A DNA stretch of 64,000 bases from Brienomyrus brachyistius (taxonomy: Eukaryota; Chordata; Actinopteri; Osteoglossiformes; Mormyridae), in contig NC_064548.1 of assembly GCF_023856365.1 (NCBI RefSeq), positions 3,385,001 to 3,449,000 on the forward strand, read 5' to 3'. The translations under genes and the position numbers were made by a program. Below the pieces are notes generated by a model, which ran no database searches, was not told the origin of the DNA, and was given only the letters and a program-made list of their open reading frames with translations. Positions 11,276 through 24,600 of the stretch are shown here, in pieces; position 1 is the first letter of the stretch; each line of letters opens with the position of its first letter.

Positions 11276-13322
11276 ATACTTTCAATAAAATATTTGTGCC
11301 ACCACTGTGAACCAGCATGGTCATCAGTCATTGCTACTCCCTCAGGTATGTCAGCTTTGCTCTTCCTCTAAGCATCAAACTGCAATGCAGCCTAGCAAGC
11401 CTTTACATCACATACTCCACTGGAGGGGAGGCAGTAACCCCAAGATTCTCACAGCACTGTAATGTTCCAGCTGCTCCACACAAAATGATGCCACACACTC
11501 AGTATGTGCACCGAAAGTACAGGAGGCCATCATTCAAAATACAGCAATGGCATGACACAACATGGCCCCCCCATTGGCGGGGGGAGAGGAAACACTGAAA
11601 ACCAAACACTGCAAATTCGACATTCCGTTCGCCTCAAACAAATTTTGATGTTGCTATGAACAGAGCAAAAGCTTGCTAGACTAATTATTTCCATAGGCAG
11701 AGCTTTCACCTGTTCAGAACACGATCACACATTTCATACCTGTGCTAAGTCAACACTAGACCCTGATTTTAAAAAGACACCTCAATAGGGGAAGTCTCAT
11801 CTAATTTAACATCTCACTATACGCCTACCCAATAATATTATATAACACTTACTGTGACTGACTTTATATGAAGTATGTGGGGGAAATGAACAGTACTATG
11901 CAGAAGCAATGATATACATAACACTTTCATACAAGCAAAAAAAGCATCCTTTGTATTATAAATTCAACAACTGCCATTCTTCAACAGACAAGTAACCAGC
12001 TCATATAATATTGCTTAATATTTCTTATAAGCTGGGTGGTTAATTATCACGGCAAATTCGGATATTTATAATCGAGGTAGAAAGCAGACCATACTTATCA
12101 TGATGCAGGCTTTCCTCCAGGCCGTGCCCTTGACTATGCAAACGAGTCGAATCTCCGGTCCATCACGAGGACCACAGTTCCACGAGAGTCAAGGCAACGA
12201 GCAATCGACCGCGTCGAGCCAAAAAAAAACATTTAAATTTCTTTTATAACTTAGAAGCGTCCAAAAGTTTGACCGCGAATCGACTGTGAGAGTTGACATT
12301 AGCAGTTCGCTCCCTAAACGCACGAGAACTTGTTGTTATTCACTAACAGTGTGAACCGTGCTTGAGCTTCGGCTTGACGTGTTCCCACCCCTGGCCTCCT
12401 TCGCGCACGCAGCCATTGGATTAGCGGCGAACTGGAGGGTGGAGAACTGAAGACTGCGCCATTGTTATTAGCAATGGGGGAAAATAATCACAAGTTATTC
12501 GTGATCATTCGCTGCGGGATATGACGGATGGTACTTTGTGATAACTCCACAGCACACCTTATCGCGATAGAAAAGAGAGTTCGAATGCTGAGAATTCCTA
12601 GAAAGCCATTTGTTTGCATTTTATTCTGCCATGTCCCAATTCAAATGTCAGTGTTAGCAACCTACCTGGAGTCACATTACTAGATCTGAGGGGTTTGACA
12701 TGAGGTTAAATTGCGTTAAAGATTTTTATGCAATATAAACTCCAATTATTATTACCAATCTACTATTATAACTCAGTATACTGTGAAAAGCTACCAGTTA
12801 CCGTTTAATTGGAAAGTTACCCCTCAGCGAGTACCCCGGGCAATCAGAAAAATACATCGCATGACCCCAAGGGGCGCTGTAACACTTAATATTACATCAG
12901 TTGCACTCCTGTTATTATATTTCTAACAATGATCTAAAACGGCTTAAATTTAAGATTAGAAGCTCAACATACGTTAATTGCCCCCAGTCAATCAGTTGCA
13001 TAGCGCATATCCTCTTACTTCCTGTCTCCAATAGGGGCTATTATTTGCCCCCTCGAGTCAGCAGCACTGCCTAACGTCCGCCATTAGAGAGCGAACGAAA
13101 CAATACGTGAGTGAGCAGGCAACAGCACCCTGCCACAGCAGAGAGGGGGAGAAAAATCACAGGCGGGGTAAAATTAACTGCTAAGTCGCCATTAAATTAG
13201 ACTTAACAACGTAACTGAAGACTCGCGGGCCTCAATGTACACCCGACTCACACCATCAGTAGTTGCTAAAACTTTGGCCAATTAACCATAAATTGCAATA
13301 AAAACGTCTCTGGATCTCTTAC

Positions 13323-13490
13323 CCGAGTCGAGCTGGAAACGATATAGCGCCACTCTGTGCCTTGACATCAATCCTAAAGCGCATGCGTCGAAACGTAGAA
13401 ACGTCCTATGCGCGTGGGAGGTGTCTGTTAGCAGGATCCTTTTCCATTTCTCGCCTTTCATCACTGCGCAAGCGTACTGTGTTCAATCAA
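13323..13490 (-). promoter_or_regulatory. zmym2: Likely ZMYM2 promoter and noncoding exon 1
   Basis: On the minus strand a good donor (actcgg/gtaaga) sits at 13322, preceded by CpG-rich sequence with GCATGCGC (an NRF1-like site near 13381) and TTGCGCAG near 13465. This fits a TATA-less housekeeping promoter with a noncoding first exon spliced to 4452. The exact start is not visible. ETS-like CTTCCTG and a CCGCCATTAG YY1-like word lie at 13018-13090, inside the intron. Confidence 0.5.
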
Positions 13491-14443
13491 AGTATTGCGG
13501 TAACATAACCAATTAAATTGGCAGTACCTTAAATATATTTCCGTTAAGTGATCATCTATGGAATTCTTACTCGAATCCTCTTTGGATTATATCGAGACTT
13601 ATTTTGTTGTTAAAGTATAATTTAGCATGCTGTAAAATAATCATTACGGTCAATGTTTCAGTAAGGGATTTGTAAGTTTGGAGGTAGAGCCGAATTATAT
13701 TTCCTATAGAAAGCATTCATCACCGTTTTGGTGTATGGTGAACTTTTCAAAAAAGTAGGTTATTTTTTAAATTATTGGGGCGTATGGCTCCAACTTTAAC
13801 TTTCCTACCTTGTGCGAGGGTATTTTCATCCTGAAGGACACGTGGTATCACTGATATGGTGCCCTTGAGACGTATGTGCATTCTTTGGTATATTCCTTTT
13901 TAAATTCTATAGATGATTTAATTTATTCGTATTAAATTATTATCATAGTTATGGTGGATAATGTACATAAGCCAAAGCCGAGGTATCCCCCATGCGGTCT
14001 CTGGTAATGCCTGCGTATTTTCCCTCCATGTTTGCAAACCATTATGGCGGGTGCAGTGGTCCTTTCTGCATTATATTTATATAATTTTATATATTTATAT
14101 AATTTATCGAATTGCATGTTTTATGTATCCATTACATTTCAGGTTTTATTTCACATCCTTTGAAAATGTGCCATTTCTATAAAGTGATCGATTAAAAGCC
14201 AATCAAAGAGGGCGACAGAACATCACAGCAAAGGTTCCTACACTACTATACTACCAACTTATTTGAGGTTTTTAGAATGTTAGAGAAATGATTTTACTTC
14301 ATATACCGCGTGTAATGATAACAAATCATATAGACATTTAATGTTTACACACCTTACATTCCTGTTCATTGTGTTTAGAGCTGCTTGAAGCTAAGAAAAT
14401 AAAAAAATGATCTTACATTAGTTTCCACACACACACATATATA

Positions 14444-14476
<33 letters not shown>

Positions 14477-15060
14477 ATGTATATATACACACACACGCAC
14501 ACACACATAAAATAAAAATACATTTTCCGGGTTCCCCTCTGCAACCCCATCTAGCGACAAAACGGTGATATAACAATGTGCCACAGGGATGCCTATCGAA
14601 CAATACTCTATAGTGCACCGAGCCTATTCTCGTTATGCTTAAGTCCCGTCCGTTACAAAAATCACGGTGAAACCGTGTAATATACCTACGTCACCGACAG
14701 CGTTACAACGGTGCATCTTTAACAAGGTGCTGGTGGCGGCCAAATGTATTAAACTCAGTAAACTAAATAGTTAAAACGAATACGTCTCGAGGCACATTTC
14801 TATGTAATTAACGATTTTCTTGCTATCACAATTCTATTTTTTATGTACTTTGTGCTGTAGAAGTATCGTTGTGATATATATCCAATAACAGGCTATTAGC
14901 AGAACATGGACTTAGAGGTCAATATATAAATATTGATGGTGACTCCAACGCAAGAACAAATTAAATATCTAACTACTTTGTTGTATATGTGCACAAATCA
15001 TGAGAACTAAATTCATGGACTGAACCGTTAAGCGTGAAGGAGGGCAAAACGGGGGGTTGT
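13491..15060. other. Intergenic DNA between divergent ZMYM2 and PSPC1
   Basis: AT-rich, without coding signal. It holds a compound TA/CA microsatellite (14426-14510). It separates the two 5' ends by about 1.6 kb. Confidence 0.6.
14426..14510. repeat. Compound (CA)n(TA)n(CA)n microsatellite
   Basis: Runs of ACAC, then TATA with one interruption, then ACAC and GCAC units. Confidence 0.95.
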
Positions 15061-15254
15061 CTTATGACGTGACCTACAGCCATAGTTGCCAGAAATCCGT
15101 CTGCGCCATTTTGGAAAAGGCACACAGTGGCTGGGAGCTTTCGTCGAGCTGGGTACGCTGCGTTATCGTGCTGCGCCGTCGCGCGTGTTTTCGAGGAAAG
15201 CATTTCTTGAATTAAAGGGCATCCCAGTGACTGCTAAAACAAACCACATTAACC
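15061..15254 (+). promoter_or_regulatory. pspc1: PSPC1 promoter and 5'UTR
   Basis: CpG-rich stretch directly before the start codon. It holds a CRE-like TGACGTGA (15066-15073) and a YY1-like GCGCCATTTTG (about 15103-15113). No TATA box is seen. The start ATG has a strong context (aaccATGg). Confidence 0.55.
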
Positions 15255-15617
15255 ATGGCCAACCGAAATTTTAAGGCGGGTAATATTGGAAGCAATTCGC
15301 CGTCTCCGAGACCGCAAAGCGCGAAGCTTAATTCGGAGCCTGCAGGGCCTGAACTCGAGCCAAACGCGGAGAGGAGCGCGACGCCATCGACGGAACCCGG
15401 GCTGGAAGTCGGCACCGTGGAGCCGCTGGAAATGACTTTTGACTTGAAGAGCTTCAGGAGACCCGGAGAGAAGACATTCACTCAACGCTGCAGGTTGTTT
15501 GTGGGCAACCTTCCCACAGATTTGACTGAGGAAGATTTTAAGAAAATGTTTGCTAAATATGGCGAAGCTAACGAAGTATTCATCAACCGAGATCGAGGCT
15601 TCGGATTTATTCGACTG
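15255..15617 (+). CDS. pspc1: PSPC1 exon 1
   Basis: 121 codons, phase 0 end, donor gtataa. It encodes the Ser/Pro/Glu-rich N-terminus, the [18 protein letters not shown] block and the first half of RRM1. Confidence 0.96.
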
Positions 15618-18600
15618 GTATAACATTTTTTTTGTATTGTTACTTTTTGATTGTAATTTAACATGGTTAGTATTGTGATGCCTGTCCACAGCAACACTGC
15701 TCATTTTGATAACGCCTATAACACAAGGCGGTCAGCCAAAGTACCTAGTTTTGCACCGCTACGTTTTATGAGTTTGAACATTGGGAGGAGGTAACCGCTC
15801 ATTGTTTGCGTGAATTGGACGCGCTTGTCCTACTTAAGTTGTAAGTAATCTCTAACCCTGCATGTTAAACGGTAGGTGCAGCTATTGTGGTGTCCATTTC
15901 AGCGTGCACGTTGCTATCGGGAAACCAGCTTAGTATTAATGCCGTGTGCCACGGAAATTAATGCTGCGGATGTGTTTCTATTGTCTCCTGTATTGCCTAG
16001 ATTTAATAAAGAACGAACGTTGCCAGAACGTCCAAGCCACCATCTCTTCGTTTTAATGGTTTCGTCTGTTAAGAAAATAGGACGAACTTAACCCGAAAGT
16101 ATTGTTGGTCACTGCGTGGTGCGTTATTGACTATTGATGTTCAGCATTAAACCGGTCTCCGTTTCATTAATTATCTCTAATCGCCCTGAATCCACACATT
16201 GCGTATATTGTCTTCCAGTCTTTTGAGTGGAGTTATAGGTTAAGGATTTCCGCGTTAACAAGTGTATAACTCCCGTTTCTTACATCTAAATGGTCATGTT
16301 TGATATCGCAGCTAGTTGGCTTTTTAAGTAATATTGGGATTTGTTCAGAATGAGCCGTTAGGGTGATACAGCTATAAAACGTTGGTTCTACCGATTATCT
16401 ATGCTGTATACGTGAATGTGTATGCGAACTCTGGTCTTTGTGTACGCTGCTTCTAATGAACCGATTGTAAAAATTGCCTGTAAGTATGCAACTTAATGTC
16501 TATAAGCTCAAGGGCGTATTTTTGGTTTAAAAATTGGTGGGGACCATATCAACACACATCCCTGTTCCCTGCCCTCCTAAAAACACGATTCAAAATAGCT
16601 ATTCATTCAATACCCAAATTCTCCTCTGTGAATTAGCATTGCACCAGAACTACAGCTCAGTCAAAATACCTAGGCAATAGATCTACAAAACATTTGTTTT
16701 CTCAGAAATAGGTTTTCAAAATAATTATAATAGTGGACAATAAAAATGCCAAAGTGCAAGAATTAAAGAAATTATACTAAAGGAATAATGAATTTGGGAA
16801 GAGAAACACAGGGTTTTACGTAACAGAATCCCAACGCATTAGCCAATTGGATTGTTGCCAGCTTGTCACTGTGTGTGTAGCACACTGTGCTGTCACAAAA
16901 AGCCATTGACACCATCCTATGTGCAAAACATTTACCAATCATCTGAAATACTCGAGTGTATATTAAACAAATCGGACGTTATTGGTAATCAGTGCACTCT
17001 TATCCCAGTCACCCCTGGAAGTCACGAACCTGCACTTTAAGGTAGATATTATTTTTTAGTTTCTTTCCTTAATCTCCTCCGTGAATTTAAAGAGAATAAT
17101 GAATTAGTGAAACAAACAACAAATGAAAGGAAAGCACTGGGGCACACCTTTGATTTCCCACAATAATTGTCATTAGAAGGAAAAATTTTACCTTCTCGTA
17201 TGAGGATCATGACATGAAAAAGTTTGGAGGTTGTGGGGACAATTTGGTACTCCCTCTGTGTACCATCCACACCGAAATCTATGCTCTTGCATAAGCTTGT
17301 CATCATGAACGCTATATTAACGTTAGCTTTATATGTCGTGTTTGCTTTAAAAGATAATTTGGTGTTCTAAGGAAAATTAGGGAAATCTAATTTCATGTTT
17401 TAACTGGAGCAAAATTTTGTCCCACACATATAAAGACGAATGCATTAACAGTTTCTCTTCCTGTTTGCTTTATATGCTTGGTATATTTCTTGAGTTGTGT
17501 GATGATCTTAAAGTAGAAAACTAGGTTTTGTGTCCTTTCTTTACTTATGCATTGACGTCGATACTTTTGATGTTATTCTGGTGCTGCAAAATGGATTACA
17601 TTTCTGACCTGAGCTCTGAGTGTGTATGTACTGATGTTATTCATTGGACCCAGTGTTGTCTTTAGGGTTGCATTGCACCTTTGGAACAAACCTTCAATGT
17701 TTAGCATCATTTAGTTCCAAGCAAATGTAAATCCTATATAACAGCTTTCTAGTGTTATTGTAATTACTAATTTTGTGATTTGCTGGTTAAATGTTTTATT
17801 TGCAAGTGTTGACACTCCACACTTATACTGAACCTTTCTGGTGACACAGTAAGCAGTGAGGTTTTGTGTTGTTTCCAGGAAACCAGGACGTTGGCAGAAA
17901 TTGCAAAAGCTGAACTGGATGGGACTGTTCTGAGGAATCGGCCTATACGTGTACGGTTTGCCACACATGGAGCTGCACTGACAGTGAAGAACCTCCACCC
18001 AGTGGTGTCCAATGAGCTACTGGAGCAGGCTTTCTCTCAGTTTGGGCCGGTCGAGAGAGCCATCGTGGTGGTGGATGACCGTGGCCGTCCCACTGGCAGG
18101 GGCTTCGTGGAGTTTGCCTCAAAGCCAGCTGCCCGCAAGGCACTTGACCGCTGTGCAGAGGGGGCTTTGCTGCTGACCACGTGAGTCACTTGTAAAATTC
18201 CCACCTCTCTTTTTCTCAGCACACGTTGTGTGTGATCAGTGTAATTCAAAGCAGAAGGCAAATCCTTACCATTCTAATGGTCGCCTTCTACTGTAGAGCA
18301 TTAATGCTGCTGTGTGTCTGTCTGTTGTGCAGCCATTGTGTTTTTGTGTGAAGTATTTCATGTAGAATGAGGGCATCCCTCTCTACAAAGGTTTCTCAGA
18401 TGCACATTTCCCTTTATTCTGTCAGAGATACTTTAATATGGTCCACTTGAAGTGGTGAATTTCAAGATAATTTCAATACTTGTATCTGCAAGGTTATGCA
18501 GGGTGGATGGATTTATATATATTTTAATTTCAGGTCACCCCGCCCAGCAGTTGTTGAACCAGCAGAACAATTTGAAGATGAAGATGGACTTCCTGAGAAA

Positions 18601-21600
18601 CTTCTACAAAAAACTGCACAGTACTACAAGTATGTGTTCTTGCATTCATTTTTATTTATTTTTTTTGGGGGGGGGGGTCTTTGAAAGTTGTCTTTCGATT
18701 GAGTTATCTTGTAAAGTTTGTCTAGGTTGTGTTTGGTGTGTCACTGCCTGCTATTCATAGGGTTCAGACTGTGCTTTTGCTTCATCTGTGAGATTTCTTT
18801 TCATCATCCCTTCATTCATTGTTTCAGGGAGAGGGAACAGCCACCTCGTTTTGCCCAGCCAGGAACCTTTGAGTTTGAGTACTCATCTCGCTGGAAGGCT
18901 TTGGATGAGATGGAGAAGCAGCAGCGTGAGCAGGTGGATCGAAACATTCGTGAGGCAAAGGAGAAGCTGGAGGCAGAGATGGAGGCTGCTCGTCATGAAC
19001 ACCAGCTCATGATGATGAGGCAAGGTGAGTAGCGTGTGATGCTACACAGGTGAATATGAATCAGGGCAGCTGGTCTCATTACTGTGCAGTGAGCTGGTGC
19101 TCTTCCTACTGAAGCCGTTGTCCAAAGCTAACAATTATTTGATCAATCACTTGTCATATTGGGAACCAGTTGGTTTGATTCTGTGTTACTCTCTGCTTTT
19201 ATGGTGGCCCTGGTGCCTGTGAGTTCCTGTTTTCCAGTGGCAAGGGTTGCATAATTTATCAACAATCAGCCCTTTAGGATGGTTAAAAGTGGAGTATTTG
19301 GGAGTGAGAGTCAGAGGAGCATGTCAGTTCATTGGTACATAACTGTGCAGAGGAGCAGAAATGCTGAAGGTAGTTCTCCTTACTGGAAAGAAGTACAAAG
19401 CGCCATAAATATGAGTCTAACGCTCTTTCAAATCTGATTCAGATCTGATGCGGCGACAAGAGGAGCTGAGACGCCTGGAGGAGCTGAGAAACCAAGAGCT
19501 GCAGAAACGCAAGCAGATCGAGATGAGGTACACTGGACCAATATAAGTGGAGGCTTTTGTGGAGATGGAAAGTCCAGTGAGTTTAAACTAGCAAAAATAG
19601 ATTAGGTTTTATTAATCTAACCTATTTAATCGATATGTATGGATTCTCTTAACTGAAAAACCGAAGAAGAGACAAGTTCCAGAGCAACTGAAGGAAAGTT
19701 TCACTTGGTCTGTGGTCCTGAGGAGTGTTTTTGGTTGTCATTCTGTTTTTGAACCCCCTCCTTGAAAAAAAAAAACAAAGTGAATAATACTTGTCTTTCC
19801 TGGTCAGACATGAAGAAGAGAGACGTCGTCGTGAAGAGGAGATGATGCGCCACAGGGGACAAGAGGAACTGAGACGGCAGCCGGATGGGTTCAAGCCCAG
19901 CTATATGGACAGTGTGAGTAATTCATCTCTCCTGGGGCACCAGTGTGCCTTAAGCGCGTTACCACCAACTCCTTAGAGGCCCACTGTTGCGACTTCTAAT
20001 GTTGCCTCCTAAACAGATATATAATATCTGGCGAAGTTGTTGGGGCCTCCACACTGAACACCAAACACGGTATTGTTTCTTCTATTGTGATATTTGTCCT
20101 GGTATTGTTGGAAGGCCTTGAATATAGAGTCAAAATGTTCTATCAAACCTGTAACTAAAATTACCCTTTCATAGTTAGACTAAGAATCTTTTACATCCTG
20201 AAAATGAGTTTCTCCTACAGTGGCTATATTAATTTATCGAGTAAACTGGCCAACTGGCAGCTTACCAGCTGTTTCAGTGGCTTACTGTAGTCGTCTGGTG
20301 AGAACACAAATCTTTCTCTCTTCATTGTCCATTGTTCACTTCAGTGGTCTTAGTGTCCATTACTCCTGACCACTAACTTGGGGTATGGCTACATAGGTAT
20401 TTATTTTGCACTAGTGGCATATACTATCCTTCTGGTGCTAATTATTGTAGTCTGCAGAAAGTCTGCTTGTAAAATTTATGCTGTTCCACAGGTAACATTT
20501 GGGCCTTAAGTCCTAACCAGTTTCTGTCTTGAAGTGTGTAAGCCTGCTTTGTGCATTACATTTCCTACTTCTTTGAAAATGTTCGTGTAATTCTACACAT
20601 GATTAAACTTTTCATATTGCTGCTCAGGTCAGTATTGTCATTACAATACTGTTTAAAGCCAAAACTAAATGAAATTTAGCAATTGCAGTGGTTACGATGT
20701 GCTTTGTAGTGCAGCAGGAAATTCAGATTTCCTTGAGTTTTCTGACTCTTTTTGCCTCTACTTAAGCAACACTAAGCAAGGGATTTTGATTTTTGTCCAC
20801 TAGTCGCCAGATTTTTTGCTTTCTGCATAGCTCCTGTGCAGTACAGAGCCAACATCTACTGAAGGACTGGTAACTGGCCCTTACTGTTTGCACTTAACAT
20901 CATTGTGCTGTTTGTAGTTTCACATTGTCATTTTTCTTTTCCCTTAGACATTTTAATTGCTGATTTTAATTGCATTATGGGTGCTACATTTGGTGCACCA
21001 GAAATAGGCATGGCATAGTGATAACACTGAAGTGTCCAAAATGTTTAAGAATTTCATTATAGATCTTAGTCCCTTATATTAATGTAATCTGAGGTTTCTC
21101 ATTTAGCCAGAGTAGCAGCATTTATGTCACAATATATTTTACTGTGTGAATGAAGACCAATAGATATGATCACCATGCCAAGTTCTTCTGGGTGAATATT
21201 CAGGGACCCTTTATAGATTACTTTGTATTTCTCCACCCTTTGTGTTTTCTGTTACCATAGAGCCATTAAAAATAATATTGCATTTTTTTACACAAATTAA
21301 GATCTTTATAAATAAGGGAATTCTTATTTTTTCCTTTATGTTAATCTAGTCATAAATGTTGCTTGATGGTTCCATATTCTATTTGGTTGAACACTTTAAA
21401 TGTCTTAATTGTAGGTAATAGCTTAAGGTATGACTCAGTACAGGTGTTCACTCCGTATGAGGAGAGTATTTTAGTGCCTATTTTCATTTAAATTAAAACC
21501 AAAGTTTCAATTTGATCAGTAAATATGAGCTCCTTATTTAAAATGTACACCATATTTTGCAGGCACTTCACACATCATCTGTGAAGAAACAAAAAGTTTT

Positions 21601-24600
21601 GGTTATTTGTCTTCAGTCATAAGATCCCTTTAAAATGTGAAGTACTCATTGTTACCGCAGTTTTTTTTTCCTTAGGCAGAGGCCTACATATTATAGTCAT
21701 TACTAAAACTGCTTGTTATAACACTTGTTGGAGCTGTGAAGCATGTGACATTAAACATAACATCTAGATATTTCAAGAGCAGAGTTTAATAGGATGCCTT
21801 AGTAGCTTTATCCAATTTGTCATACCAGAGTTACCACAATTCTTTTTCCAGTTCAATACAGTGCTGCTGGTTAATTTCATATGTAGAAGTGGATTCAGTA
21901 TAAAGCATCTGTGTATGTGATGTGTACCTGAATGATACTGTTCTCACAGATATGCTACATTTGTGCTGAATCAAGTGCTTTGTGGTTCCTATTCCGTCTT
22001 TACATATAGATTTCTCATAATGGTATTAGACAAGGAATTCATATGTACTACATGTATGTGTGATGTGTTTTATGATGGTATGACCTGACTGCCTCTTTTT
22101 TCCCCCTTTTCCAATGTTTATGGAGGTACCCTAAAGCCAAAGGACCTTCTGGGAAAGTTGTAGAGAACTACAGTTGATCTGCTTTGTAAGAATAATACTC
22201 GTAATGATAAAAATAGTTGAATAGTCAATAGTAGAATGGAAAGGCACTCGTAACTAAAATTTCATTCATCAGTGTTAAAAGCAACATTTATTTCAGATCT
22301 CTGCCAACTAAAAGGAATGCAAGGAAATTTAGGGAAATTCACAACAGTGTCACTCTGGATAAAATTGTATGAGTTCTGGTAGCAGTGACCCTAAGTATCA
22401 GAGTAGATATGCAAAAAAAAATTGACTTCAATGAATGGAAACATGCCCAAATCAGCTGTGGGTTATTTTGTTGGTAAGTATATAAATTTAACAACAAAGC
22501 CATATTGCTATATCACTTTATGTTCCTAGTCTGAGATTTGCATTATATTATATAATATATTATATAATTTCATATAATATTTCATATTATTAGTAATGTA
22601 TTGTATTCTAACCACGCGTCTATCCATCCACCCACTTTCAGTAAGGGTTTTTACAGATTTGAACAACTGCTTATATGACCAAATACCAAATTACATGTCT
22701 AATGGTAAACATAAATAGGACTGGGTGGTTGGATTATTTTCATTTTTAGGTTGCTGAGAATACTTGGAATTTAGGTCATGGTTTCAACCCCTCTCCCCTT
22801 TCTTTTGTTAGTAACTGTAAAATAATGCTGTGGCAGCTTATAGCCCAGTACATGCAAAAGGTCAGGCTGATTGGCAGACTTGCATTTATAATACCCATAG
22901 GGGTTTAAATTCCAAGTGCTACATGGTAAATTTGTTTAACTCTCTTTTGTAAATGTATTTTGCAATTTGTAACTTGAAGCAGATTGTGATTGTCTTTTTC
23001 AGACAAAATAATTTATCTTGATTTGGAAACTTCCCCATAAGGCAGAATCATTTAAATAGATGAAAATGTACTCTGTATGACTGCCTTTACAATTGCGTCC
23101 CTGTTTTATGCTAGAATGGACATTTCCACTAATCCATCTTGTAACTATTTTGATCAGGATTTTAAAGGTTGTGTGCTAGCGCATCATAGGGTATATGCAT
23201 ACTCATACTCTGTGGGCAATTCAGAGACCTCGGATAACGTCATTGAACATTGCTGAGATGTGGGGGAGATCTGCTTAACATGGGGAGAACATGCACGCTG
23301 CAGATACAATGCAGAGGCAAAGCTCAAACCCCCCTACCCACTGAGCTGCCGTGCTGCCCAGTACTCGCATTTACCTGCAGTAATTACAAGAATGCATTCT
23401 GCAACTCACGTGCTGCTACCCTAGCTTGCAAAACTGGTGGATTCTTCATTTTTCTTCTCTTTGAAACGTACCGTTAAATTTATGGAAGGTCACTGGGTAT
23501 CTTATGCCTTCACTGATACAAAGAAGCAATTCTTGGGAAATTACCTGTTTCACATGACAGGAGAATCCAAGGTTTAAGTACCTGCTTTTTTGGAGTAGCA
23601 GAGATTCCCACCAGCTACATTTTCAAATGACCCAAGAAGTAATACAGTGTTTGCTTTTTTTCTTCTTCTGACCCAAACACTGTGGAAATGTATAGCTTAA
23701 TATATTGCCAATACTATAAAAAATTAGTCTCTGCTTCTTTAACATATTTTGCAAATCACTGGAGATTCCAGTATATGTATGTCAATCGAATTGTCACATT
23801 TAATTTTAAAATCAAGTCGTTGTAGGCAGTCCTCAAAAATAACTGGGAATAATATAATGATCACCACCCAGTAATTTTTTTTTCAACTGCAAACAGCTGA
23901 GCCAGGTAAATTATTGACAGTGGGTGCAACATTTCTTTATTTTAAACACCTTTGAAGCCTCTCATCCTCTGTGCTGTGAAGTAGAATCTGATCATTTCCT
24001 TTATAAAAAAGAGGCCACCTTGATTGTAAGACATCTGGGCACTGTACAATTTTCCAAACTGCTGGGACCAAAATCTGTGATATTGTACAGATAAATGTCA
24101 GCTAACCATGTTGAAGTGTTAATTATATCTTTAACAACCTTATAACTGTGATATTGTTAACACATGACATGATAGCTGATACATTATAGCCATCACATTC
24201 TTAACTCTTCGCCCAAAATGGGCAAATCGGGCAATACTGCAGTACTCAGACCAGTGAAAATTTTTTTTTTACTCATGCTGATTTGCTGTCTTTATAATTG
24301 AGGCACCAAATTTGTTTTTCACATTATGTGGAAATGCGCTAAAAGTTTCCAGATATTTGTTAGGAATTCAGCTGTTGACCCAAGACCCATGCAATGACTG
24401 GATCCTTTGCCTTGGTTTGTTTTATCCATACTGATCAAAAAATTTGATTACGAATTGATGTAAGTGCAACATTCTCTGCCTAGGTCTACGAGTTTGAATC
24501 GAAAAAACATACAAATTATATGTTAAGATAGCTGATGTTTATGGGACTCTTGCAAGTGATGTGACAAATACATCCATAAACACAGAAATGAATAGGACAC

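Larger units (their letters stand above)
4453..13322 (-). other. ZMYM2 intron 1 (5'UTR intron), transposon-rich
   Basis: About 8.9 kb between the noncoding first exon and the first coding exon. It holds a hAT element (6513-7772), a TA microsatellite, a fold-back element (8445-8615), a degenerate LINE (8880-9810) and a SINE head (11190-11275). A second donor-like site (ccag/gtaggt, minus strand, near 12665) could mark an alternative noncoding exon. No coding exon was recognised. Confidence 0.6.

Noticed and set aside
10787..11371. Plus-strand frame of 194 codons
   Set aside because: No family motif, low coding bias, and it overlaps a SINE-like stretch in ZMYM2 intron 1.
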